From Nannocystaceae bacterium (GTDB taxonomy: Bacteria > Myxococcota_A > Polyangia > Nannocystales > Nannocystaceae): a stretch of 51,645 nt of DNA. The stretch lies in contig JAIBBS010000041.1 in the NCBI GenBank assembly GCA_019694555.1, positions 1 to 51,645 of the forward strand. The letters run 5' to 3'. Below the pieces are notes generated by a model, which worked only from the letters and a program-made list of their open reading frames with translations, did not search any database and had not been told where the DNA came from. Positions 30,027-38,686 of this stretch are shown here, piece after piece. The stretch's first letter is position 1; every line of letters begins with the position of its first letter. The position numbers and the translations under genes were made by a program.

Positions 30027-30668
30027 GTGCGCGACGCGTTGACATCGATCGCCCAGACGCTCGGCGTGCCGCTCGACGAGCGCGCGCTCGACCGGCTCAT
30101 GGCGCTTTGCAGCCTGTGGCTGCGCTACGGCCGGGCGATGAACCTCGTGGGGGCGCGCGACGAGGCCTCGTTGCTGCCGCATCTGGGCGACGGGCTCGCG
30201 ACGGTCGCCTGCGCCCAGCGGTGCCTGCCGCTCACGGAGCAGACGCGCTGGCTCGACGTGGGCTCGGGCGGTGGCTTCCCGGCGCTCATCGTCGCTGCGG
30301 TCACGCCGTGTGCCCTGACCTTGGTCGAGCCGCGGCAGAAGCGGGCGAGCTTTCTCGAGCTCGCGCTGGGCTCGATTGTCGACAACGGGCGGGTGATCCG
30401 GGCCCGAGCGGACGATGTCACGTGGGATGAAAATGCTTCTGAACACGAGCGAGGACGGTACAAGGCTTCGTTTTCTGTGGCGACTTCGCGTGCGGTTTTT
30501 GCCCCGGACGCGTGGCTCGAGTTTGGGGAAAAGCTGGTGATGGATGGTGGAGTGCTACTCGCGCACCTTCGCGCGGACGTCGACGCGCTCGCGGGGCGTG
30601 CGCGAGACGCGGAAATTGTCTGGGAAGGGTCGCGCATCGGCGCCTTTCGCGTGCCGCTGCGGCGCTGA
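30027..30668 (+). CDS. rsmG: 16S rRNA (guanine527-N7)-methyltransferase RsmG
   Basis: A 213-residue SAM methyltransferase acting on 16S rRNA position 527. The core shows LWLRYGRAMNLVGARDEASL, the SAM loop WLDVGSGGGFPALIVAA, LVEPRQKRASFLELA and the later VATSRAVF strand. It starts with GTG 30027. The 3' half (from about 30417) has visibly lower GC and weaker G/C preference at third codon positions than the 5' half and neighbours. Its stop is 6 nt upstream of a parS-like palindrome. In many genomes rsmG precedes parA-parB, but here no par genes follow. Confidence 0.94.
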   Translation: MRDALTSIAQTLGVPLDERALDRLMALCSLWLRYGRAMNLVGARDEASLLPHLGDGLATVACAQRCLPLTEQTRWLDVGSGGGFPALIVAAVTPCALTLVEPRQKRASFLELALGSIVDNGRVIRARADDVTWDENASEHERGRYKASFSVATSRAVFAPDAWLEFGEKLVMDGGVLLAHLRADVDALAGRARDAEIVWEGSRIGAFRVPLRR

Positions 30669-31303
30669 GCCTGTTGTTCCACGTGGAACAGGGGGGTCCG
30701 AAACGCTGGTCGAGACGAGGTGGGCGCCCGCAGCGGGCGAGCCGAGCGGGCCACGCGGGGTCGGAGGCGGGGCCGCACGGCGGCGCAGTGGCAGCGATTC
30801 GGCGCGCAGTCACGGTCGCGGACCGGCGGGGTGGCTCGGCTCGCCGCCGCCCCGGTGAACCAGGCGAGCACGAGGCTGCCGGGAAGGTCCCGGTCGCGCC
30901 GCCGCCGAACCTTCGTGGGGTCCGGCCGCGGGTGACGCCTGCCTTGCTGTGACGGTCCCCGCTCCGCTTCGCTGCCCTGCCGCGAACGCAGCCCCGTCCG
31001 CTGGGCCTCACCGGGCTCGGCCGCTTGGATCCCGGCGCCCGACTCCGCGATGCGAGCAGGGAGGACGACGAACCCCGGCCCTCCGAGCCCCTCCGCAGGC
31101 CCGCCGGACGAGGGCTTGCGCCAGGCCCCCGCCGTCGGCCGACGTCCAGCCCCCGCTCCCGCTCCCGGCGGCGACTTCCTCCCGGCCGTCCGCTCGAGCC
31201 CCTACCCGCTCGGCCCCGGCCAACCGCCGCCCCGCTCCTGCCAGCCGCGGCCGCCAACGCTCCCCCTCATCCCCGCCCCCGCGGGCCGACTCAGCCACCG
31301 CGC
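30669..31303. other. Gene-less region between the two parS sites
   Basis: This region is G-rich on the + strand in its first ~200 bp and markedly C-rich afterwards, with no frame that looks like a protein. It holds one parS-like palindrome at its left end and is bounded by a canonical parS at its right. It occupies the place where rsmG is often followed by parA and parB. Confidence 0.55.
30675..30690. promoter_or_regulatory. parS: parS-like centromere site (variant)
   Basis: TGTTCCACGTGGAACA is a perfect 16-bp palindrome. It differs from the universal parS (TGTTTCACGTGAAACA) by one symmetric base pair in each half, a variant known to be bound by ParB in other bacteria. It starts 6 nt after the rsmG stop. 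Confidence 0.85.
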
Positions 31304-32431
31304 TCAGCGGGATGTTTCACGTGAAACATTCGCCCCGTCGCAGGTCTTCAGGTGCAGCTCGATCTCCTCGACCGGCACCTCCGCCCCGTCCGACGCGCGC
31401 TGCAGCAGCACCATCCCGCCCTCGACGTCGCCGCGGCGGCACGCGATCCACCCCTTCGTGTCGAGGTAGTTCGGGTTCTCCGGTTCCGCCGCCAACGCCT
31501 CGTCCACCAGCGCGTCGGCCCGCTCGAGATCCGACCCCGCCAGCGCGAGCCCATACGCCACCGCGTTGCTGATCGCCGGATCCCCGGGCGCCAGCTCGAG
31601 CGCGCGCTCGAGCGGCGCGAGAGCGGCCTGCGGCTCCCCGCGGTCGATGAGCCGGAAGCCCACGAACTCGTGGTAGTGCGCGCGCGCGTTGGGCTTGGCC
31701 GCGATGTGCACGACCTCGTTGCCGCCGACCGCGAGCACGAGCGCAACGGCCCCTCGCAACCAGCCCCGCTGCATCCCCGCCCACGCGGTCGCGGTGCCAC
31801 CGAGCAGCCCACCGACGTGCCCCGCCTGCGCGATGACAGGCACGATCGCCCCGATCGCGAAGAGCACCACCAGCGTGATCGCCAGTCCGATCGGCGACAC
31901 CCCAGCGAGCCGCGTCCGCGTGTTCTCGTCCCCGCCGATCCGCCCGACGAGCAGTGCGCCCGCGATCCCGAGGATCCCCGCCGACGCGCCGACGACCACC
32001 GGCGCCTCCGCCCACGCCAACGACCCCAACGACCCCGCGAGGCAGCTGATGAAGAACAGCGCCGCGGTGCGCCAGTGTCCCCACGCCCGCTCGGCCCACT
32101 CGCCCACGGACCACAGGCTCCAAATGTTCAGTGCGAGATGAAGCCAGCTGCCGTGCAGAAAGCCGGTGGTCGCGATGCGCCACCACTCGCCGTCGACCCA
32201 GACGCGGGCCAGCGACAGGGCCCCCGCGCCCTCGAGCGTCGCCCGGCAGCTCGACATTCCGTACAGCGACTCGAGCGCGACGCGCCCGGGCGCCTCGCTG
32301 CTCGCCGCGCACGCGCCCACGGTCGCGAGGAATGCCAGCACGCAGACCGCTGCGATCCCCGCGGAGACCCACGCGGCCCGCACGCGGGCGCGCCACGGCT
32401 CGTTGCGGGGATCGCTGTGCTCGGGTTCCAC
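31304..32431 (-). CDS. Rhomboid-family intramembrane serine protease with TPR tail
   Basis: About 375 residues from GTG 32431, chosen because a TATCGT hexamer (32443-32448) ends 11 nt upstream; a TTG at 32503 would add 24 polar residues. It has a first TM helix, a soluble loop, then the rhomboid core: [20 protein letters not shown] (conserved His/Asn), the catalytic serine in [15 protein letters not shown], and the catalytic histidine in [13 protein letters not shown]. The C-terminal ~120 residues form TPR-like helices ([48 protein letters not shown]). The final codons, reading NVSRETSR, contain a perfect parS site. Substrate unknown. Confidence 0.88.
   Translation of the reverse strand: MEPEHSDPRNEPWRARVRAAWVSAGIAAVCVLAFLATVGACAASSEAPGRVALESLYGMSSCRATLEGAGALSLARVWVDGEWWRIATTGFLHGSWLHLALNIWSLWSVGEWAERAWGHWRTAALFFISCLAGSLGSLAWAEAPVVVGASAGILGIAGALLVGRIGGDENTRTRLAGVSPIGLAITLVVLFAIGAIVPVIAQAGHVGGLLGGTATAWAGMQRGWLRGAVALVLAVGGNEVVHIAAKPNARAHYHEFVGFRLIDRGEPQAALAPLERALELAPGDPAISNAVAYGLALAGSDLERADALVDEALAAEPENPNYLDTKGWIACRRGDVEGGMVLLQRASDGAEVPVEEIELHLKTCDGANVSRETSR
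31313..31328. promoter_or_regulatory. parS: Canonical parS centromere site
   Basis: TGTTTCACGTGAAACA exactly matches the universal ParB-binding parS sequence and is extended by flanking A/T to an 18-bp palindrome (31312-31329). It lies about 8 kb from the proposed origin. It is embedded in the 3' end of the rhomboid gene, where it encodes NVSRET. Confidence 0.95.
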
Positions 32432-32442
32432 GGCTCGTCGCA

Positions 32443-32448
32443 ACGATA
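32443..32448 (-). promoter_or_regulatory. Candidate -10 hexamer (TATCGT) for the rhomboid gene
   Basis: Ends 11 nt before GTG 32431, the same geometry as uvrB and bioF. It supports that start codon. Confidence 0.4.
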
Positions 32449-32655
32449 GTCGAAAAACACCGCGCGCCGTTGGTTCGAGCGCCGATCCAACCGCCGCGGC
32501 CAAGCCGCGCCTCGCGTCCTTGCCGCGTGATGCCGCCCGTTGCTATCGTCGCGTGCGGTCCGTCGAACCCCCCGTTCGCGTCGCGTCTGCCTTCGCCGGC
32601 GACCCGGCGATTCGGCTCGGCCCCCGTCCAGGCGCGTCCTCGCGCCGGTGCCCCC

Positions 32656-35235
32656 ATGGCCCGCCAGAACCTCCTGATCGTCGACAGCGACGTCCGCAAT
32701 CGGCGGGTCCTCGAGGTCAGCCTGCGCAAGGCCGGGTTCAGCATCACTGCGGCCGAGACCGCAGAAGAGGCGCTCGAGTTCGTCGCGCACGCCGAGCCCG
32801 ACCTGATCATCTCCGACACGGTGTTGCCCGCGAAGGACGGCTTCGCGCTGTGCACTCAGCTCAAGGCCAACGCGCGCTGGCGGCTGATCCCGTTCATCTT
32901 CCTCACCAGCGACAAGTCCATCGAGCAGAAGGTCCGCGGCCTCGAGCTCGGCGTCGACGACTACTTGACCAAGCCGATCTACGTCAAGGAGATCACCACG
33001 CGCGTGTCGATGCTGCTGCAGCGCAAGCAGCACGAGAAGCTCGAGCGCAAGGACGCGCGCACCAAGTTCACCGGTCGCCTCGCCGACATGGCGGTGGTCG
33101 ATCTGCTGCAGACCATCGAGATCAGCCGCAAGAGCGGCGTGATCCACTTCGGCACCGAGTTCGGCCCCGCGACGGTGTGGTTCCGCGACGGCGCGGTCAT
33201 CGACGCCGAGCTCGGTCGCCTGCAGGGCGAGGCCGCGGTCTACCGCCTGCTGGGTCTGGGCGACGGCGAGTTCGAGGTCGAGTTCAAGACCATCAACCGC
33301 AGCCCCGCGATCGATGCCAGCACGCAGATGCTGCTGATGGAAGGCATGCGCCGCGTCGACGAGTGGGGCCGGCTGATGGAACAGCTGCCGCCGCTGGGCT
33401 CGGTGCTCGCGGTCAACCAATCCGCGCTCGACGATCGCCGCGGCGACCTGTCGCCCGAGCAGCTCGGCGCGATCAAGCGCTTCGACGGTCGCCGCAGCAT
33501 CCTCGACGTCGTCGACGACAGCGGTCAAGACGACCTCGACGTGCTGACCGCGATCTCGACCGCGTACTTCGAGGGCCTGCTGACGCTGTCGCACGGCCCG
33601 GCCGAGCGCGCGCCCAGCGAAGAAGGCGGCGCCATCGCGCTCGAGGCGTGGGACTCCCACGCCAACAAGCACAAGGTCGAGGCCGACGCGCCGGTGGACG
33701 CGGCCGAGACCTCGTTCGCCGATCTCGACGTCCCGCCGCCGCCGACCTACCCCGCGCCGTTTCCCGCGCTGGGCGCGATGGACGAGGACCTCGACGACGC
33801 GATCGTGCCCGGCATCCCCGAGGGCTCGCCGTTGCCGGGCCCGCTGCCACGCCAGCCGCCCGAGCCCACCACCGACGTCATCGCTGCGCTCGAGCACAAG
33901 CTCACCGCGATCGAGCACGGCGCGCCCGACGTCTTCGACGACGAGGACGCCGAGAGCGACGACGAGCTGGTCGCGGTCGCCGATCTGATCGACGAGAGCA
34001 GCGCGCCCAAGCCGATGCCGACCGCGGCGCCGGCGATCGGCAACTTCCGGCCGCCGCCGCTGCCCAGCGCGCGCGCGACCGCAGCGAGCGAGCTCGACGA
34101 CACCTTCGAGGATCTCGTCGAGCACAGCGACGAGATCGATCCGCGCAAGCCCCCGCCGTCGCGCGTGAGCGCCGAGACCATCGTCGCCGAGCACGAGCTC
34201 GACGACGACGACGAGCACATCGCGCCCACGCCGGGTCAGGTGAGCCCGCCGGCCGGGGCCCCGCGTGCGGCCGCCAGCGGCGTGTTCGACATGAGCGACG
34301 ACCCCGACCCCGAGCCGGTGCGGCCGCCGCGGTTCGCGGGCGAGCGCGGGCTCGAGAGCCGGATCAACGCCGAGCTCGGGCTCGAGGCGCCGGTCGTCGA
34401 CGAGCCGCAGACGCTCGAGCTCGATCAAGACGCCGACATCTTGCCGACGTCGACGCTGCGCGACGACGACGACGAGGACCTGCCGGAGATCGTGCCGCGA
34501 CCCGAGCCCACCGCCGGCACGCTGCACGACGAGTCCGACGCAGTCGGCGTCAAGCTGCTGCGCCCGGCCGAGGAGTCGCTCGCGGACGGTCGCGCGGAGG
34601 GCCCCGCGACGCGCGAGCCGGTCGTCTCGGACACCGCGCCGTACCGTCTGATCGCCGCGGTGATCCTGATGTTCGCGGCGGTCGGCTTCGTCGTCGGCAT
34701 CGCCGGCGAGCGCCGCACCGCGACCGCGGCCGCACCGAGCAAGAAGGACGAGGCGCGCCCCCGCCAGGCTGGCACCGCACCGCAGCCCGCCGAGCTGGGC
34801 CCGCCGACGCAGCCCGATCGTCCGCCGCTCGAGGACCCCGAGATCGATCCCGAACAGGCCGTCGCCGAGGCCGAGCGGCTCTACCGCTTCGGTCGCGCGC
34901 GCGAGGCCCGGCAGCGCATCGATCGCGTGCTCGCGCAGGCGCCCACCCAGGCGCGCGCGTTGGTGCTGCGCGCCAACCTCCACATCGAGGATCGCCGCCT
35001 CGACGACGCGCTCGCGGATGCCCGCCGCGCGACCGAGGCCGCGCCCGAGTACGCCGATGCATTCCTCGCCCTGGGTGTGATCGAGCAGGAGCGCGAGCAG
35101 CTCGATGCGGCCGCGACCGCGTACCGCCGCTACCTCGAGCTCGCGCCGACCGGGCTCTACGCCCAGACCGTGCGCCGACAGCTGCGGCGCCTCGAGACCG
35201 AGCTGGCCGGCACGCCCCCCACGACGCCGGGGTGA
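32656..35235 (+). CDS. Response regulator-PATAN (DUF4388)-TPR membrane protein
   Basis: 859 residues. The N-terminal receiver (1-~125) has the phosphoacceptor Asp 54 in LIISDTVLP and Lys 106 in YLTKPIY. A DUF4388/PATAN domain follows (~135-235, [20 protein letters not shown]), common in myxobacterial regulators. Then comes a long acidic Pro-rich linker (~310-650), one transmembrane helix ([20 protein letters not shown], ~665-685) and a C-terminal TPR block ([19 protein letters not shown] onward), predicted to lie across the membrane. This links a phosphorylation input to a periplasmic scaffold, a rare topology. Its stop overlaps the tsaD GTG start (GTGA), so expression is coupled. Role unknown. 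Confidence 0.87.
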   Translation: MARQNLLIVDSDVRNRRVLEVSLRKAGFSITAAETAEEALEFVAHAEPDLIISDTVLPAKDGFALCTQLKANARWRLIPFIFLTSDKSIEQKVRGLELGVDDYLTKPIYVKEITTRVSMLLQRKQHEKLERKDARTKFTGRLADMAVVDLLQTIEISRKSGVIHFGTEFGPATVWFRDGAVIDAELGRLQGEAAVYRLLGLGDGEFEVEFKTINRSPAIDASTQMLLMEGMRRVDEWGRLMEQLPPLGSVLAVNQSALDDRRGDLSPEQLGAIKRFDGRRSILDVVDDSGQDDLDVLTAISTAYFEGLLTLSHGPAERAPSEEGGAIALEAWDSHANKHKVEADAPVDAAETSFADLDVPPPPTYPAPFPALGAMDEDLDDAIVPGIPEGSPLPGPLPRQPPEPTTDVIAALEHKLTAIEHGAPDVFDDEDAESDDELVAVADLIDESSAPKPMPTAAPAIGNFRPPPLPSARATAASELDDTFEDLVEHSDEIDPRKPPPSRVSAETIVAEHELDDDDEHIAPTPGQVSPPAGAPRAAASGVFDMSDDPDPEPVRPPRFAGERGLESRINAELGLEAPVVDEPQTLELDQDADILPTSTLRDDDDEDLPEIVPRPEPTAGTLHDESDAVGVKLLRPAEESLADGRAEGPATREPVVSDTAPYRLIAAVILMFAAVGFVVGIAGERRTATAAAPSKKDEARPRQAGTAPQPAELGPPTQPDRPPLEDPEIDPEQAVAEAERLYRFGRAREARQRIDRVLAQAPTQARALVLRANLHIEDRRLDDALADARRATEAAPEYADAFLALGVIEQEREQLDAAATAYRRYLELAPTGLYAQTVRRQLRRLETELAGTPPTTPG

Positions 35236-36272
35236 ACGCCGTGCCGCGTGTGCTCGCGATCGAGAGCTCGTGTGACGAGACCGCTGCGGCCGTCGTCGAT
35301 GGCAACCGCGTGCGCAGCAGCGTCGTGCGCACGCAGATCGACGTGCACGCGCGCTTCGGCGGCGTGGTGCCCGAGCTCGCGAGTCGCCACCACCTGGGCG
35401 CCATCGCGACCGTGGTCGACGAGGCGCTCGCGCAGGCGCAGTGCAGCCTCGACGCGCTCGATGCCATCGCGGTGACCGAGGGCCCAGGTCTGGTCGGCGC
35501 GTTGCTGGTGGGCGTGCAGTACGCCCGCGGCCTCGCGCTCGCGTGCGATCGCCCGCTGCTGGGCGTGCACCACATGGAGGGCCACCTGTTCTCCGCGTGC
35601 CTGGGCGACGACGAGCGCGAGCCCACACCACTGGCGCCGCACGTCGCGTTGCTGGTCTCGGGCGGGCACACCGAGCTCGTCGCGGTCGAGCGGCTGGGTC
35701 GCTACACGCTGCTGGGTGCGACGCGCGACGACGCGGCCGGCGAGGCCTACGACAAGGCCGCGAAGCTGCTGGGGCTGGGCTATCCCGGCGGGCCGGTCAT
35801 CGATCGGCTCGCGCGCGAGGGCGATCCCGGCGCGGTCGCGTTGCCGCGCGGCATGGCCGACCGCGACAACTTCGAGTTCTCGTTCTCGGGGCTCAAGACC
35901 GCGGTGCTCGTGCACATCGAGCAGCACGGACTGCCGCCCTCGCGCGCGGCGCTGGCGGATCTGTGCGCGTCGTTCCAGGCCGCGGTCGTCGACGTGCTCG
36001 TGCGCAAGGCCCGTCGCGCAGTGCGGCGAAGCGGCCTGGGTCGTCTGCACATCGTCGGTGGCGTGGCCGCGAACGCGGGCCTGCGCGCGGCGGCTGCCGC
36101 GGCCGCGCAGCAGGACGGCTTCGTGCTGGTGGTGCCGCCGCTGCGCTACTGCGGCGACAATGCGGCGATGATCGGTGCGGCCGCGGCCGCGCGCATCGAG
36201 GCCGGCTGCGCGCCGTCGGTCGAGCTGCACACCACCTCGGGCCTCGACGACGCGAGGCAGCAACTGCCGTGA
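35232..36272 (+). CDS. tsaD: tRNA N6-threonylcarbamoyladenosine transferase TsaD
   Basis: A 346-residue catalytic subunit of t6A37 tRNA modification. Characteristic ASKHA-fold motifs are [18 protein letters not shown], the metal-binding [35 protein letters not shown] and the late [11 protein letters not shown] with [10 protein letters not shown]. It starts with GTG 35232 overlapping the REC-PATAN-TPR stop and ends overlapping the rsmA GTG. Length is normal for bacterial TsaD (335-350). Confidence 0.96.
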   Translation: MNAVPRVLAIESSCDETAAAVVDGNRVRSSVVRTQIDVHARFGGVVPELASRHHLGAIATVVDEALAQAQCSLDALDAIAVTEGPGLVGALLVGVQYARGLALACDRPLLGVHHMEGHLFSACLGDDEREPTPLAPHVALLVSGGHTELVAVERLGRYTLLGATRDDAAGEAYDKAAKLLGLGYPGGPVIDRLAREGDPGAVALPRGMADRDNFEFSFSGLKTAVLVHIEQHGLPPSRAALADLCASFQAAVVDVLVRKARRAVRRSGLGRLHIVGGVAANAGLRAAAAAAAQQDGFVLVVPPLRYCGDNAAMIGAAAAARIEAGCAPSVELHTTSGLDDARQQLP

Positions 36273-37105
36273 GCTTCGAGTCGCCGGGCGCGGTGCTGCG
36301 TCGTCACGGTCTGGTCGCGCGCAAGAGTTGGGGCCAGAACTTCCTGGTCGCGCCCAACGTGCACGCGGCGATCGTCGCGGCCAGCGGCGCCGGCGAGGGC
36401 ACGCGCGTGGTCGAGATCGGCGCGGGGCTCGGCACGCTGACCGCGGGCCTGCTCGCCACCGGCGCGGAGGTCTGGGCCATCGAGCGCGATCGCGATCTGT
36501 GCCAGGTGCTGCGCGCCGAGCTCGGCGCGCACGAACGCATGCGCCTGTTCGAGGCCGACGCGGTGCGCTTCGACTACGCGAGCGCGTGCGACCCGGCGCA
36601 TCCGCGTCCGATCATCGTCGGCAACCTGCCGTACCACCTCACCGCGCCGCTGCTGTTCGCGCTGCTCGATCGCAACGACTGCACCGGCGACTGGGTCGTG
36701 ATGGTGCAGCGCGAGGTCGCCGAGCGCCTGGTCGCGCCGCCCGGCTCGCGCACCTACGGCGGGCTGTCGGTGGTGATGCAGCGGCATCGCGTGCTCGAGT
36801 GGATCATCGCGGCGCCACCGGGCGCGTTCCTGCCCCCGCCCAAGGTCGAGTCCGCGGTGGTGCGGCTGCGACCGCGGCCGGCGCCGCTGGGTGCGGTCGA
36901 CGACGAGCTCGGCCTGCGCCAGCTGGTGCGCGCGGCGTTCCAGCAGCGGCGCAAGACCCTGCTCAACGCGCTGTCGCCCCTGGGCGGACGCGCGGCCGCG
37001 GGCGCGTGGTGTGCCGAGGCCGGCATCGATCCGGGCGTGCGGCCCGAGCGGCTCTCGCCCGAACAGTTCGCGGCGCTGCAGCGCGCCCGCGAGCGCGCGC
37101 GCTGA
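36269..37105 (+). CDS. rsmA: 16S rRNA (adenine1518/1519-N6)-dimethyltransferase RsmA (KsgA)
   Basis: 278 residues from a GTG overlapping the tsaD stop. Motifs include the N-terminal KSWGQNFLVAPNV, the SAM site VVEIGAGLGTLTAGLL with the acidic AIERD, and the catalytic NLPYHLTAPLL that binds the target adenine. VMVQREVAERLVA and the C-terminal PPPKVESAVVRL follow. It dimethylates two adjacent adenines at the end of 16S helix 45. It is followed after 39 nt by mutM. Confidence 0.95.
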   Translation: MSFESPGAVLRRHGLVARKSWGQNFLVAPNVHAAIVAASGAGEGTRVVEIGAGLGTLTAGLLATGAEVWAIERDRDLCQVLRAELGAHERMRLFEADAVRFDYASACDPAHPRPIIVGNLPYHLTAPLLFALLDRNDCTGDWVVMVQREVAERLVAPPGSRTYGGLSVVMQRHRVLEWIIAAPPGAFLPPPKVESAVVRLRPRPAPLGAVDDELGLRQLVRAAFQQRRKTLLNALSPLGGRAAAGAWCAEAGIDPGVRPERLSPEQFAALQRARERAR

Positions 37106-37144
37106 TCGACAACCGCCGCCGCGGTGCGCGACAGTGCGGGGCCG

Positions 37145-38002
37145 ATGCCCGAGCTGCCCGAGGTCGAGTCGGTTCGCCGTGGTCTGGTGGCCGCGCGGCT
37201 GCGCGGTCGCGTGGTGTCGGTGTGGCGCTCGCGCTGGCCGTTGCGCATCGGCACGCGCCGCGCGGACGAGGGGCTGCAGCAGCTGGTCGGTGCGCACGCG
37301 CGCGTGGTGCAGCGCCGCGGCAAGTACATCGTGTGGCGCTTCGACGCGGACGACGGTGCGCTGGGCCTGCTCGTGCACCTGGGCATGAGCGGACGCTTCG
37401 GCCTCGCGCACGCCGATCAACCCCACGCGTTGCACACCCACTTCGCGCTGCGCTTCGACGACGATCGCGAGGTGCGGCTGGTCGATCCGCGGCGCTTCGG
37501 CGCGCTGCGGGCCGCGCCGTGGCAGCAGCTGTGGCGCGAGCCGCCGCTGTGCGAGCTGGGCCCCGAGCCGATCGATCGCGACTTCGACGGTGAGGTCCTG
37601 CGCGCGCGCTGTGGCGAGAGCAAGCGACCGCTGCGCGAGGTCCTGCTCGATCAGAGCGCGGTCGCGGGCGTGGGCAACATCTACGCGATCGAGGCCTGTC
37701 ATCGCGCGGGCGTGCATCCGTTGGTCGCGGCGCGACGGCTCGCGGAGTCGGCGTGGGCGCGCCTGGCCGAAGCGCTGCGCACGGTGATGCGGCAGGCGAT
37801 CGACAACGGCGGCACCACGCTCAAGGACTTCCGCGACGTGAGCGGCGAAGCCGGCCACAACCAAGACGAGCTGCAGGTCTACGGTCGCGCGGGGCAGCCG
37901 TGCCCGCGCTGCGGCGCGACCCTGCGGGGCTTCGTGCACGCGGGCCGTGGCGGCGTGTTCTGCCCGATCGATCAGCCGCGCCCGCGTGGGCGCGTGCGAT
38001 GA
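37145..38002 (+). CDS. mutM: Formamidopyrimidine-DNA glycosylase (MutM/Fpg) with altered zinc finger
   Basis: A 285-residue bifunctional glycosylase/lyase that removes 8-oxoguanine. Catalytic N-terminus PELPEVE (Pro after Met cleavage, then Glu), the lysine in RRGKYIVW, the intercalation loop HLGMSGRFG, DPRRFG, and the GVGNIYAIEAC helix-two-turn-helix are present. The C-terminal zinc finger begins CPRCG (Cys 253, Cys 256) and contains AGRGG with the DNA-contacting Arg. It ends FCPIDQ: Cys 273 is kept, but the fourth ligand, normally Cys, is Asp 276. A CCCD site may still bind zinc. The start ATG 37145 fixes the required N-terminal proline. Confidence 0.93.
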   Translation: MPELPEVESVRRGLVAARLRGRVVSVWRSRWPLRIGTRRADEGLQQLVGAHARVVQRRGKYIVWRFDADDGALGLLVHLGMSGRFGLAHADQPHALHTHFALRFDDDREVRLVDPRRFGALRAAPWQQLWREPPLCELGPEPIDRDFDGEVLRARCGESKRPLREVLLDQSAVAGVGNIYAIEACHRAGVHPLVAARRLAESAWARLAEALRTVMRQAIDNGGTTLKDFRDVSGEAGHNQDELQVYGRAGQPCPRCGATLRGFVHAGRGGVFCPIDQPRPRGRVR

Positions 38003-38686
38003 CGGAGCCTTAAACGACCGAACCCCCGTCGGTGCGGGGGCTCGGAGCAAGAGGGAGCGAAGGTCCTCGGAGTGTTCGGGGTGGGCGCGGCCGGGGGAGA
38101 CATCGCCCACAACCCCAAGGGGTTGCGTGTTCGTGGGTTCGTTTGCAGGGCTCCCGTGGGAGCGAACCCCCTTAGTGCAGCGGGTGTGCCAGGCAAGCGG
38201 CACGGGGGATCCAAAGTGGATCCCACGCGGCTTGGGCGCGGACCGTCAAAACACCTGCGCCCGACGGCGCCAGTGCGCTGGCGATCGCCGGGGAAGGCCT
38301 GATGCGGGGCGCCAGAGTTCTGCCGTCGCCGAGGGCCGTCCCACCACCGGACGTCAAAATCATGACAGGACCGGACTGGGACGGATTGCGGCCGGTCGGG
38401 GAACTCGGCGGGGGCCCCGCGCGTGGGACGGCTCCGCTGCGGGCAGACCCCGCCGCGCTCGCCTGCCCGCTGTCCGGCGCTCTGCCGCGCGGCGGACAGA
38501 TCGGAGGATCGCCTCGCTGCGTTGTGAGCCTGCAACGCCTCGGCGAAGCGATCTCGGATGGAGCTCGGCACACAAGGGCCCTCGCCCACGCGACCGCGGT
38601 TGCCGTCCCCGTCGGCTGCGGCGCACACTCGGCTGGGCCTCTGGCCGGGCGGAACCATGCCCCCGCAGCGAGGTCGAGCAGAGCCG
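38003..38686. other. Structured gene-less region between mutM and the ECF sigma gene
   Basis: 684 bp. The first 225 bp hold four inverted repeats: CCCCCG/CGGGGG (38023-38040), CAACCCC/GGGGTTG (38110-38125), a two-tier stem with GGGTTCG/CGAACCC outside GCTCCC/GGGAGC (38135-38169), and GGGATCC/GGATCCC (38206-38224). The rest is GC-rich with no convincing reading frame and should include the sigma gene promoter. The first hairpin may terminate mutM, although no T-run follows. Confidence 0.5.

Noticed and set aside
30418..31257. A 279-codon minus-strand frame spanning the gap between the parS sites
   Set aside because: Its translation is Arg/Pro/Ser-rich low-complexity, it overlaps the 3' part of rsmG, and it shows no ParA or ParB motifs.
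32128..35631. A 1167-codon minus-strand frame opposite the REC-PATAN-TPR gene
   Set aside because: Its sequence is Arg/Ala/Leu low-complexity and mirrors the codon bias of the real plus-strand gene.
38023..38040. GC hairpin after mutM as an intrinsic terminator
   Set aside because: The stem is only 6 bp and no T-run follows, so I list it only as part of the structured region.
38302..38660. Open frames upstream of the ECF sigma gene
   Set aside because: They start in GC-rich intergenic DNA and show no conserved motifs; the sigma-factor homology begins only near 38700.
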